Of a stretch of DNA of 64,000 nucleotides, positions 23,269 through 34,518 are shown one piece after another (the first letter of the stretch is position 1; every line of letters begins with the position of its first letter). The translations under genes and the position numbers were made by a program. The notes beneath the pieces are model-generated. The model did not search any database. It had not been told where the DNA came from and saw only the letters and a list, made by a program, of their open reading frames with translations. The stretch is from Xenia sp. Carnegie-2017 (taxonomy: Eukaryota; Cnidaria; Anthozoa; Malacalcyonacea; Xeniidae), in the NCBI RefSeq assembly GCF_021976095.1, contig NW_025813492.1:1-64000 (forward strand), read 5' to 3'.

Positions 23269-26200
23269 TACCAGCCCCGAACGACCTACTATACGTCGTT
23301 CAATAATTCAAAAAGGATCGAGAGCTACAATACAAATGTTTTCAATGTTAACTTGCGCAAGTTTTAAACAATGTGTCCACCAATCTTGTCGAATAACCAA
23401 ACATAAACCAATAGATACCGTCGTTTAACGTAAACAAAATAATAATAACAGTTAAGTGACAACAACAATAACGTTCGTTTTCTGAAGAATTTCTCGCTTT
23501 ACTTCGCAGTCTCCAATAGGCACAACTTCCTGACATCTCGACGATAACGACTTTGATTCGCCGTGCGGATCTCTACTTGCCGAACATGTCCGTTGCTATC
23601 GGGAAATGTTTCTTCAACTATCGCTAGAGGCCATTCACCTCTGGGAGTATCTTCCATCACCATCAAAACGACATCACCTTTGATTAAGTTTCGTTTTGGG
23701 TGTAGCCATTTCTGTCGTTCTTGCAAACTTGGCAGGTATTCTTTAACCACCTTGCCCAAAATTGGTCAGCTAACTTCTGCGCTCGTTTCCATATTTCTCG
23801 GGGGTTATTTGCCGTAGGTGAAGAACTTGCACTTGTGCTTATGTTTCGATAACGCAGGAGTAGAGTGTTTGGTGTAAGAGTTGATAAATCTCGAGGGTCA
23901 TCACACTGCCGTACAAGAGGCCGATCATTCACTATTTTCTCGACTTCGCACATTACTGTAAGGAGTGTTTCATCATCAACAACTCGGTCTCCTATTATAA
24001 CACGCATTTGCTTCCTGATTGTTCTGATCATGCGCTCCCAAACTCCCCCGCTATGGCTTGCTTTCGGAGCAGAGAAATGCCATTGAATTCCCTTTCTCTT
24101 AGACGATCTAATATTCTAGCTTGATTCCAATTTTGCAACATTTGCTTAACTTCAGATTCCGCTCCTCTAAAATTCGTCCCGTTGTCACTGAACAACTCAT
24201 TCGGCGGTCCGCGTCGACTGACGAACCTACATACGGCTTGAATGAAGGAATCTGTCGATAGGTCATGTGCAATCTCAATGTGTATGGCCCTTATGGCTAA
24301 GCAAGTGAATACACAGCCATATCGTTTTCAGTTCCTCTTTATATTTGACTTTAAGAGGTCCAAAATAATCGACTCCCACAGATGAAAACGGGTACTCACC
24401 AGATTTCACACGAGCTTTGGCAGTGGGGCCATTATCTGCTTCCCTGGAGACTGGTTTCGGCGACGACACGGAACACAATTATTGACTATACTCTTCACAG
24501 TGCTAGGTCCCTTTATTATCCAGAAGCGTTGCCGTATTGCTGCTAGAGTTTGACTGGTTCCAGCGTGACCTTCCTTTGCATGGTAATACCGGACAATGAG
24601 CTTTGTAACGTGATGACTGGAATCAAGAATTGCGGGATGTTTAGATTCTTCCGGCAGCGATGATTTATCCAAACGTCCACCAACTCTCACAATTCCTCCG
24701 GCGATGACTGGACATAGTTTGGCGTATCTCTCTCTCATAGTTTTCTCGTTGATAGATGAACTTCGTTGGGTAAGTTTAATTATTTCCTGGGTTGCCGATT
24801 CAATCTCTTTTACCTTTAGAGGACCACGTTGTACTTCTAATCCTGGACCGTTTGGATAACGGCTTAAGATGTACTGTTTGAATCTTAGCAGCCATGCAAC
24901 CGACTTCTGCAATCTGTACCATTCGGATGTTCGATGGATAAGTTGTATTAGCGAATCAGGGGGTGCATCCTTTGAGTTGATGACGGCACCAACTCTTGCT
25001 TTAGGTTTCTTTACTTCCACATCTGTGTCTTCTACGTCTGGTATGTCATCTAGCTGCGTTGGCCATAATTTGGGATCTTTCCAAAGGAAATCGGGTCCGT
25101 TCAACCAAAACTGCAAGTCCCGTTGGTCTTGGCCTGTTGCGCGACCAAGACTTATACCTCTTGATGCAAGGTCGGCTGGGTTGAGCTTGGTTGGCACATG
25201 TCTCCATTGATTCGGGTAGAAGCATCGTGAATAACTTGTAATCGATTCGCTACAAAGGTTTGAAACCTTTTGTTCTCGCTCTTAATGTAACGCAGCACTA
25301 TCATTGAATCGCTCCAGAAAACAATTTGACTTATTGACAGATCCAACTCATCACAAATTTGTTTATTCAGCTTCACGGCCAATGTTGCAGCGGTTAGTTC
25401 CAATCTGGGTACCGTGACTGTTTTAAGAGGTGCAACTCTTGATTTGCCCATAACTAAGGTACAATGAATCCTTGGGTATCTTCCAGCCGAAGGTACGTTG
25501 CTACCCCATATCCTTCAGTCGATGCGTCAGCAAAATAGTGGAGTTCCGCATTCCTTGTCTTGTTAAATTCGTGCGGTTTATAGCATCGAGGTATTTCTAA
25601 TTTCACAAGGGAATGGAATTCGTTTTGCCAATCATGCCATATTTCGCTTGTCTCGATTGGGAGATCTTCGTCCCAGCCGTGATTTACTCGACACAGGTTT
25701 TGCATTATGCGTTTGGCTGGTAAAACGACAGGAGCGACTAGACCAAGGGATCGTAGACCGAAGCTATGAACGATAGAATCCCTCTTCTTGACTCTGCTTT
25801 CAATTTGCTTCCCGGAATCCCAACGTGTCCCTTTCCGTATTCCACTGAACGCCCAATGCTTTCTCCATCGGCAACTTCTCCAACTGAAGGCTGACGCATG
25901 GCGCTCTTTCTTTGTTAGGTACGTGAGATAAGACTTCTCGATCATTTGACACCCACTTTGTGAGATGGAATCCACCGCGAGACAGCAAAACTGGTAGTTC
26001 GTCTACCAACTTCATTGCTTCTTTCCTTTCTGGTAAAGACTTGAGACAGTCATCTACATAAAGTTACGATCAACTGTGTCGACAACTTGTTTGCTGAATT
26101 CTTCCCGATTATCTGAAGCTGTTCTTTTTAACGCGTAAGAACAACAACTTGGGAAGAGGTTGCTCCGAATAAATGAACAGTCATTTGATGCTCTACTGGT

Positions 26201-29200
26201 TCTTTGGATAGATCTCCCTCTGGCCACCATAGAAATCTCAGTGCATTACAGTCTTCTGGCTTAACCTTCACCTGATGGAACATCTTCTCAATATCTGCCA
26301 TTACCGCTATCTTTTCCTGCCTGAACCGCAACAATACACCAACTAATGAATTGGTATAATCTGGTCCTTGAAGAAGCTGATTATTTAGGGATGCGTTGTG
26401 GAACTTCGCAGCACAGTCAAAAACGATTCTTGTCTTTTCTGGTTTTTGCGGGTGTGTCACAGGGTGATGAGGCAGATACCAAACCAGTTTTTTGAGTGAC
26501 TCGTCCTGTGTATTTTGTTTATCCACTTGAACTACTTTAGCGTGCCCTTTTGAGATGTATTCCTTCATCGTTGCCTTATAATTTGCGTGAAGTATGGGGT
26601 CCCTCTCAAGTCGTTTCTTCAAATAAGCAAGTCTCCTTTCAGCCATAGACTTATTGTACGGGAGGAGTGGGTCATCGTATTTCCAAGGAAGACCAATTTC
26701 ATATTGATGATTTTCTAGCTTGACAGTTCTATCCATTATTGCCTTTGCGCGACGATCCTCGACCGACAGACATTCTTTAACGTCAGCAGCCGACTCGCTA
26801 AACTCTGAATTGTAGAGATTTTGCAATTGCTGACGAATGGAACTCATACCATCTTCCCTTTCCATACACCCAAGAGCTTGATCAACATGAATGAAGTTCA
26901 TCTGAGCTTCTTGATAAGGTTTTCCTTCAGAGGTCCCATCACCGTCCAACCGAGGATTGTCCGTATTGCGTAGGGTTGATTTCTTTTCCCAGAACGCACT
27001 TCAAGGGGGCCAAGAGCTTCGGGAACGTCACTTCCAATAAGGATAGTGACTTTCTTATCCACTAAATCGGTTAGATTAACGCCTTTAAGGTGAGACCACC
27101 CTTTTACATCAGTGTTCGTGGGAATACTTTCTAGAGCAACAGGAAGAGTGTTGGTCGTCCAAACTTTATCTAGTCTGACACCTTTGCCCGTGGATACTCC
27201 AACCACATCGAGAGATAACTGTTGACCCTTACTTTTGTGGCTGCCTGAAACAGTCGCTAACGTGAATTCGATGGGTGAGCAATCGGCTCCAAGATCTTCA
27301 GCTAAACTGGTTAAGCACATGGTTGTGTTGGAGCCGCTGTCTAAGAACGCATAAGTTTCTATCACACGACTACCATAGGGTGCGCTGACCTTAACTGGAA
27401 TAACTTGCAAACCTATACGACAACTGCTATATGATGAATTTGTCGCGCCAACTCCAGACGTTGGGAGTGCTTTGGATTGGCTGTCGCTTTCAGATGGTTC
27501 AGGATTTGGATTACTCCTTTCACTTGATTTAGAATCCTTAGCCTTTATTTCGGATGAGTGTAACAAAGGATGGTGCCTTCTCTGACAACCTTCAACACCG
27601 CATATGCGGGCACCTCTGCAGTCTTTCACGAAATGTCCTGGGCTCAAGCAAGCATGACAAACTTTGTGCGTCTTTACTAGGTCTTGTCGTTGCTGAAGAT
27701 TTTGAGCCCTGAACTTGTGACAGCGTTCAAGATGGTGTGTGCCTTTGCATAGTACGCAGGATAAATTTCTTCCCTTTGATTCACTACTGTCAAATATTCT
27801 CTGGCTGTGAGTTGCTAAGTTTGTGCTATTCCCACTAAACAAGAAGGATTTCTTCTTCAATCTGTCAGTTCCATCCTTTCGGGTTTCATTTTTCGAGGTA
27901 ATCATTTGACCAAAGTACGTACTAGCCACGGCTGCGCGGGATTGTATGAATTCAGTTAAATGAGAGAAATCTGGTGTGATGTGATTGTCGTACATATGGC
28001 TTGCTTTATCAGCCCATTTTGACTTGAGATGCATTGGAAGGCGGCTAACTACCCTTCCCAGAGTGTCCATCGAATTGATACTTGCCCGATTTCCTAACTG
28101 AATAGAACCAAGGAGACACGTTTCCATATCTCTTGCTAGCTGCGACAATTTCTCGGCTTCGTTTACTCTAATTGGCGGTCCATTCAAGACTTTCTCAAGG
28201 AATGCTTGGGTTACGATGTGATTTCGACCAAAGTTTTTTCTCAGGATTTCCTTAGCACGCTTGTATCCTTGATCCGGAGGCATAATGATGCAATGCTCTA
28301 TCGCTTGTCTTGCTGTTCCTTTACAATACTGAATAAGGTAATTCAGTCGATCTGCATCATTACTTTCTTTACTCTCGACATTCACTTCAAAATTCTTCAT
28401 GAACAACGGAAAGTTGCGAGGTTCGCCATCAAAACTCATGTATTCCCTTTGAGGCATTCTTAATCCCTTCACTACTTCGTCCATCGTAATCTGCTGCTTC
28501 TCTAATAGATATTGTAACTGCGACGAATTGTCTCGTTGCAAGCTTTGCTGAGTTTGACATCCAGTTCCACTGGTTATTATACTTTCTTGGGGTACACAAT
28601 TTCCGGTAGGAGGTATCGCCAAGCGCTGACTTAAACTGCTTCTGTCGATTGGGGTTGAAGGTTGCTGGACTGGGTTTTTATCTGGTTCACGAGCGTTACT
28701 ACTACTTTCCCTGTCCGACAGTTGATGTTCAATATCATTACCAAAAACTTCTTCTTCAAGCTTCCGAAGCTCATCTCGACGTCGTTGTATTTCCCGTTTC
28801 TTCATAGCCATCTCATGCTCAATTCTCGCCTGATGCATTTCTTTCTCTAGTTTAAGCCTTGCCTCCCTCATCTGCTTGTTCAGCTCTTCTCTTCTATTAA
28901 TTTCCAATTCTTCAAGTTCACGAAACCGTTCTGCCCATTTTGAATCAAGCGCGCTCGTTACTCCAGCCCGTTGTCTTCAAAATTTGTTGTTTGCGTCGGC
29001 TTTTCCCGCACGAGCAGTCCGCGTGACGTTCACGTGAGCTGCTTGTTTACCGATATTAGAATTGGACTGGAATACAGGAGCAAGAGGCGATAAAACCGAA
29101 TTATCCTTCAAAAATGAAGCGACCTGACTTAGACCAAGTTCAAGCTCCTGTTCCTGTTCGTCTGCTACTCGCTCCGGCGAACCCAAACTCGTCGAAGCCT

Positions 29201-29477
29201 CGTCAGAAACGACAACTTGCTTGTTTTGTACGACGACGTTCGGTCCGCTTTCAGCTCGCTCGCTACCGTCATCTTCAGCGGATTCAATCATGTCTTGATT
29301 CGTATTGTTAAGCGAATTCTCTCCAGATTTAGCTCGACTCACTTGACCTGGAGGACTTAACTGTTCGCCAGACGGCTGAAGTACGCGTTTTGATAAGCCT
29401 TTAATTTTCGACTTTTTACCTTGACCCTTTCGTTTCTGAGTCATTGCTGATCGATTAAACAACAATTACGAGAACTA

Positions 29478-29856
29478 TATAAGCTTCAACAATTCCAGGC
29501 TTATGTGACCAGCAAGATACTCGTACATAAACTACTATTAAAACGACGACCGGTATACAGATAAATCTTTATTTCAATGCAATGCGTCAAACGTACGGTT
29601 CTAAACGACAGAGTATAGATATTAACATAACCGACAAGGGGCCTAAAGCCGTAATCATCGTTACCTCGTAATTTGGCCACTAAATATAAACATCCATGTA
29701 CAAAAAATACACCACTATACATGAATTGTGCTCAATCTCAAAAAGACCCCAAGAACCATGCTTTTATACGGGTCCCTTTTTGTTTTTCATAATAATTAGC
29801 ATAATAATTAGCATAATAATTAGCATAACCTAAGCTCTATGCATCTCGATCCTACA
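29478..29856 (-). repeat. BEL/Pao LTR, right copy (5' LTR on minus strand)
   Basis: Partner of 22889-23268, and next to the gag-like region. Followed on the plus strand by the target duplication GTTGT. Confidence 0.9.
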
Positions 29857-31245
29857 GTTGTAGTGGTGAACTTGGATATTTAAATCGGGATTAGTTTTAT
29901 TAATGTGTAGAGCTTCCTTGATTTTGAGTGAGAAAGTGGATTGATCAGTGTCGATGATTTTAAAACAGGAAGGTGAGAATTTGTTTTACATGAAGGAGGC
30001 TTGAAGATGTTTGTAGATAGTGGAGTTTTTTGTCTGTGTGAGTATGTTCTTTTATCCTGGTAGATAATTGGCGAAGTTTCACCAATATAGCGGGAATTAC
30101 ATCCCGCACATGAAAATTGATAAACTACCATAGATTTGGAAAGTTCGGGAAGTGGGTCTTTAAACGAAAATAAAGATTTTATTTTAAAAGGTGTGAAAAT
30201 AAGTTTAACGTCAATGTCAGTGCAGTAGCGTTTAATGATTTGTGTGTTTGCGTTGTGTGTGTCGTGAGTAATCACCTATGTAAGGTAGTTTGAAATAACG
30301 TTTATTGTCAGGTTGTTGTATATCGTTAGTGTTAGTTGTGGAGTTAGATGAGTCAGTGCTTTTCTTGTTGTCCAAATAGTGTTGTATAGTGTTGTTGATG
30401 AAATGAAAAGGAAAAGAATTACGTTGGAGAGTGAATATTAGTTTCTTTAAATCACGTTGAAAGCCGATGTCTGTGTTGTTGAGTTTCCGTGCTCTGTCGG
30501 TCAGTGTTCGTATCAGTCCAATTTTGTAATTTAATGGTGTGAAACTAAAAAAGTTAGTCAGTAGTCCTGTATATGTTGGTTTGTGGTACGTGGAGGTCAT
30601 GCAGTTTTCATGTGATTTAGTTAGTAAGATGTCAAGAAAGGGTAACTGATTGTCTTGTTCGGTTTCGTATGTAAAGTTTATGCTTTGATGTTGTTTGTTG
30701 ATGTATTCGTAAAGAGTAATGCTTCGTCTTTGTTATGAAAAATACAAAAAATGTCGTCAACGTATCTGCGGTAAAATAAAGGTTTGTTGTTGCTGTAGTT
30801 ATTTAACCAGTTTCGTTCGTGAAAACCCATGAAAATGTTGGCTAGAATATTGGTGAAACTTCTCGCCAATTATCTACCAGGATAAAGGAACATACTCACA
30901 CAGACAAAAACTCCACTATCTACAAACATCTTCAAGCCTCTCCTTCATGTAAAAACAAATTCTCACCTTCCTGTTTTAAAATCATCGACACTGATCAATC
31001 CACTTTCTCACTCAAAATCAAGGAAGCTCTACACATTAATAAAACTAATCCCGATTTAAATATCCAAGTTCACCACTACAACACTATATTTACTTTACAA
31101 TAATATTTTTGTTATAAGTTCTTAATACTTATTTTAGAACTTATGTTATAAGTTCTTAATACTTAATACTCATTGTAATTAATTTATTCATATCATATTA
31201 CGTATCATATTACTTAACACTAACCATTCTGCACTGAAGATGGCA

Positions 31246-31290
31246 TTCTGATAATGTCGAAACATGTTTGCTCTCAAAAAAATCGTCGTT
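31246..31290 (+). ncRNA. Hammerhead-ribozyme-like motif, right arm of the PLE
   Basis: CTGCA, CTGAAGA, extra T, stem II GGCAT/ATGTC around an 8-nt loop, GAA, ACATGT palindrome as minimal stem III, T, then TGC pairing with GCA of the 5' strand. Its sequence differs from the 14273 motif while keeping the fold, which supports selection for structure in the family. Confidence 0.6.
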
Positions 31291-32754
31291 TTTCTCAAGT
31301 GTTTTTTAAGAAGAGAAAGAAGTTGAAAAAATGAAAAAGTTAGTAGGCTTGGATACTAGTACAGATGTCATATCATATACTCTTCAATTTCTGTTCTCCA
31401 TTTAATCATCTGAAAACGGGTTCCGTCTTGCATTTCTACAAACCTTCGTTGTAAGATGAAAACACATGCTTCTCGACGATTTTATTTCCTTTGATCTTAC
31501 TTTATTATCTTTTAGTTCTTCTGCAACATACATTGAGCAACAAACCATTAAAACAGTCGCGTCTTTTTTCAGCTATACCTTCAAAGCAAAACCGTTCGAC
31601 CGTCGCATTGTAGAATGCGATGGCCTGTACGGAATCCCAGTGAAATATCATGAGGCTATCGCACCCACAAAACCTGAACCTTTCTCGTTCGAGCCTGACG
31701 AGCGTCAACTAAAAAGAAAAGAGAAATCATCTGCAAAGGTAACATTTTAATCTAAACCCGCGGCTTTTTATCATGAGAAATAACCAGCGTAAAATTATAA
31801 TTACCTGTAATAGATGTGTTTATTTTATTATCTTTATAACTCTTCAGGAAACGACAGCAGTTAATTTCAAAGCGATGCCGCAACCGAATTTTGAGAAAAT
31901 TTTCCGACCTCAACTGAAGCACGAACACACATAACCGAAACCGTTCTCGTTTATTGAGAAAGACAAAGAAAGATGGCAGAAAAAAGAAGAGAAAATCCAA
32001 GACGTCTACAAGGAAGAAGAAAAGGTAAAGTTCAAACGACTGGACTGGTCTGCATGTTTTTCTCATCAAAAAAGGATTCAAAGTAGCTCAACACTTATAG
32101 TTTATGCTATATTTAGCTAAGAGAATTCAAAGCTCAACCGTTACCATCAGATTCGCCAGATCCATTGCCAGCTGTTGCAACGAGATGTGGTACCAACATG
32201 ATGCCATTTTCATTAAATACTGAACACAGAGGAGCGAAAAGGCAGAAAATGGATACAGAAGGTTTGTAATTGCAAAGCTTTCTCATCAACAGTGAGGGTT
32301 TTTGTAAGTTTTCCTAGTGTCGAGGTGCTTCAGCTATTTGTATTCTCAGATTAAAACAGAACTAGAAGAAAGTCGAACGACTGCCATTTTCAAAGCAAAG
32401 CCATGTAAAGTTGTCCACGACGCTCCATTTGTGCCGCAGAAATCGAAGAAACCTTTGACTGAAGTCAGTGAGTTCACCTTGAACACGAACAGTCGCGCGG
32501 AGCGACACGAAGAACTGGAATTGAACAAGAAAGAACGTGAACAGATTGACGAAGAATTACGAAGAGCGCGATGCTCAACGAGAGAAGGAGGAACAAGAAG
32601 CCCTTGTTAAGTTGAGGCAAAATTGGTTCATAAGGCTCAACCAATTCACAAATACAAGAATGTAAAAATAAAACCGAGCGATAAGCCACTGACCGAAGCT
32701 CAATCGCCCGTTTGGAGTGAAATGAAGCGACGTAGAGTTGAAAACACAAGATGA

Positions 32755-33203
32755 ACGCTGGCCGTTAGCACCATCGTCTTTATCATTAACTAAACTGAGG
32801 CTTATTAATGATTTTTTAAGGTGGCTCGATAGAAAAAAAATCAAGAAAAATTCAATTTTTCAAAAGTATCATTTTTAGACAGTTTTACTAATAATCTTTC
32901 ATATACAATAGAGTTTTATAATACTAGGCTTTTATTTTACGTGATTTTAGAGGTTTTCTAAGATGCACCATAAATTTTTTATTGGTAACCATGGAAACCA
33001 CATCAATTTTTTTCAAAATAACCATGTTATACAGTTTTGCATGGTGATTTTCATTTTGTTTTGTAAAAGTAGAGTCCTTACAAGAGGACTGGTAAGTAGC
33101 CCCCTTTCATCGCCTGGTTACCAAGTCAGAATGTTCATGCATTCATGCTTGTAAAGAAAGTCAGTGAAATGCTTTGTTGTAATCGTGTCAAAATCTGGTG
33201 AAA
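32755..33203. other. Unassigned, possible transposon flank
   Basis: AT-rich. Begins near GGTGGCTCGATAG, which looks like a transposon end, but I could not find the matching inverse. Confidence 0.3.
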
Positions 33204-33540
33204 ATGCCTAATAATAAGAAGTTTGTTCGATCGAAGGGTAAAAAACGAACGTTTCATGAGAATTGTTATGTTAAAGTCAACAAATTAGTTCATTCTCAGT
33301 CTTCTGAAACTGAGAAAATAGATGAAACATGTACGAGTGTACGACTACTTTGTCAAGTGAAGTGGCATCTACGAGCGCATCAGAAATCAGATCCTTGCCT
33401 GATCCTACGTCATATGAAGAAATTTGTGAGAATACGTTGAGCATTCCAGTTGCAGCCGACGTAGAGTGTTGAATGTTACTTCAAAGAGACTATGATAAAA
33501 AGCATATTTGTTAAGTCATCTTCAGAGTCAAGTGAGGAGT
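33204..33540 (+). pseudogene. Unidentified basic ORF, possibly transposon-derived
   Basis: MPNNKKFVRSKGKKRTFHEN opens a Lys/Arg-rich N-terminus. A second frame continues with SASEIRSLPDPTSYEEICEN and SIPVAADVEC before a stop. The frame change inside what looks like one ORF suggests decay. I do not recognise the family; the layout resembles N-termini of multicopy mobile-element proteins in cnidarians, which is an inference. Confidence 0.3.
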
Positions 33541-33599
33541 AAACGTCAGGTTAGCCGTATTTGTCTTTATTTGTCATACGTCATCCTGTATACAAAATA

Positions 33600-33660
33600 G
33601 GATACGACGACTTAGAAGACGACAATCGCTAAGGTTGTCAAAACGTCAGTCAAAATGAGA
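33600..33660 (+). repeat. Degenerate Penelope-type terminal motif
   Basis: TAGAAGACGAC-AATCGCTAAGGTTGTC and AAAACGTCAGTC follow the hammerhead-like block of 14273-14315 with core changes. No PLE body is attached. Confidence 0.6.
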
Positions 33661-33711
33661 AGGGGTATTAGTGAAGTGAGGTATTAGTTATCGACTGTTG
33701 TTTTTTTTTTC

Positions 33712-34417
33712 AGAAAGCCCTTACAGATATAGTAATTTCATTCATCAAAAGAACTTTCTCACCAAAATATTGAATGATTTAAAAAGTGATTCTAACGAGG
33801 TAAAGACATTAAAAATACTCTCAGTGATCTTTTTATTCACCATATTTAAACTCTATCTTTTCCAGGTCATTACAGATTTGTTTTCATTACGTGAAAAATT
33901 AACTCACCATAATAACATTCGTGTTCACATGGCCTGTAATGTAAATACTTTACCAGAGAAGACGAGCGAGATGTGGGAGACTGAATTCATTCCCAACTCT
34001 TGTCCATATAAAACACAACTACAGTGTGTATTACCAGAGGATACTCTTTTTAAATTCCTTTTAAATCACCATTTATCCATGCTTATTCCTATGTATCCAT
34101 TATGTTTGTATCAGGTTGGAGAATGTGCAAAATGTGTGCGTGTTTTTTTATGAGAAAATGTTGGAAGTAAAATCATCGGAGTTGGTTCTGTGGAATCATC
34201 ATTTCTCATTCAATGCTGTCGTTGTATTCAAACTTACACATTTCCAGATTTTCCCGCTATTTTAGTCTTCATTGAGTGTATGACTGCTTTGGAGGTATGC
34301 TTTGGATGAAAAATTTATTGAGGTTTTTGCACGTTTTTATACATGGACTGGATATTTTATTTTCAAGGGTCCAATGTGGCATACTATCCGTGGGCTTGGA
34401 CTCTCCTATCACTACAG
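33712..34417 (+). pseudogene. M16-family metalloprotease (C05D11.1/YOL098C-like), internal exons
   Basis: Exons: about 33712-33799 (SNFIHQKNFLTKILNDLKSD), 33866 to about 34030 (ITDLFSLREKLTHHNNIRVH, MACNVNTLPE), about 34150-34294 (SKIIGVGSVESSFLIQC, FPDFPAILVFIECMTALE) and 34368-34417 (GPMWHTIRGLGLSYHY). The order and the ESSFL, LE-GPMW-IRG-GLSYHY signatures match the C-terminal half of the pitrilysin-type M16 proteins related to C. elegans C05D11.1. The N-terminal zinc-binding HXXEH half is not in the window. After 34417 the gene ends in A-rich sequence and A2M exons, so it is a fragment. Confidence 0.7.
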
Positions 34418-34518
34418 GTACTTTTAAAAAGTTACAAAAAGTTACAAATACACTTTAAAAAAACTTTAAAAAAAACAAAGTAAAAGTTAAACTTAAAGTA
34501 AAGTTACAAAAGTTTTTG

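Larger units (their letters stand above)
22889..29856 (-). mobile_element. BEL/Pao LTR retrotransposon (fossil), nested in the PLE
   Basis: About 6.97 kb on the minus strand, flanked by a 5-bp target duplication GTTGT (22884-22888 and 29857-29861). LTRs are 22889-23268 (380 bp) and 29478-29856 (379 bp) with only about two or three differences, so the insertion is young. The LTRs contain a threefold 15-bp repeat (AGCATAATAATT). Parts in order from the right are a gag-like region (about 29465-27500) with coiled coil and zinc-knuckle-type Cys/His motifs, an aspartic protease region with FLDSGSNTTMC (about 27340), Pao-type reverse transcriptase (about 26950-25950), RNase H (about 25450-25150), an integrase zinc-binding and catalytic region (about 24700-23800) and the C-terminal domain typical of Pao integrases (about 23760-23500). 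It looks close to full length, but its reading frame is broken in a handful of places. Confidence 0.93.
22661..31307 (-). mobile_element. Palindromic Penelope-like element in a TPX2 exon (interrupted by a BEL/Pao element)
   Basis: Two parts, 22661-22888 and 29857-31307, about 1.67 kb once the LTR element is set aside. Its ends are inverted arms of about 440 bp: 22661-22888 plus 29862 to about 30075 mirrors about 30865-31300. Between them, minus-strand RT blocks include FYRRYVDDIF (about 30770), YHKPTYTG with LIRTLTDRARKL, and a GIY-YIG domain with VVYQFSCAGCNSRYIGETS (about 30080-30130). The upstream RT fingers are absent. The 12-bp target duplication AAGAAGAGAAAG lies at 22649-22660 and 31308-31319. 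Each arm carries a hammerhead-like motif. Confidence 0.85.
20525..32754 (+). pseudogene. TPX2: TPX2 microtubule nucleation factor, split by nested transposons
   Basis: TPX2 drives spindle microtubule nucleation and activates Aurora A. Exons: 20525-21143 (acidic, changing frame twice), 21219-21398 (RSRS-rich, ending PELKPQELTVPVTPQCLK), 21489-21810 (PQEFNFQTERRIKQNPE), 22306-22660 (VTIPKPFNLS, YKFQTSTPPRFHTK, SLTVPKTPNLSTKTRSRP), resumed 31308-31338, 31573-31738 (YTFKAKPFDRR, PTKPEPFSFEPDERQLKRK), 31849-32025 (NFKAMPQPNF), 32117-32261 (FKAQPLP) and 32350-32754 (FKAKPCKVVHDAPFVPQKS, SDKPLTEAQSPVW). These include the repeated FKA-P TPX2 signatures in order. The exon holding WQEQEEK is cut at 22660 by the Penelope element and resumes at 31308 after a 12-bp duplication. 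There is an in-frame stop in the 31849 exon and frame changes in the first and last exons. The N-terminal Aurora A binding segment is not in view. This copy is very unlikely to be functional. Confidence 0.85.
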
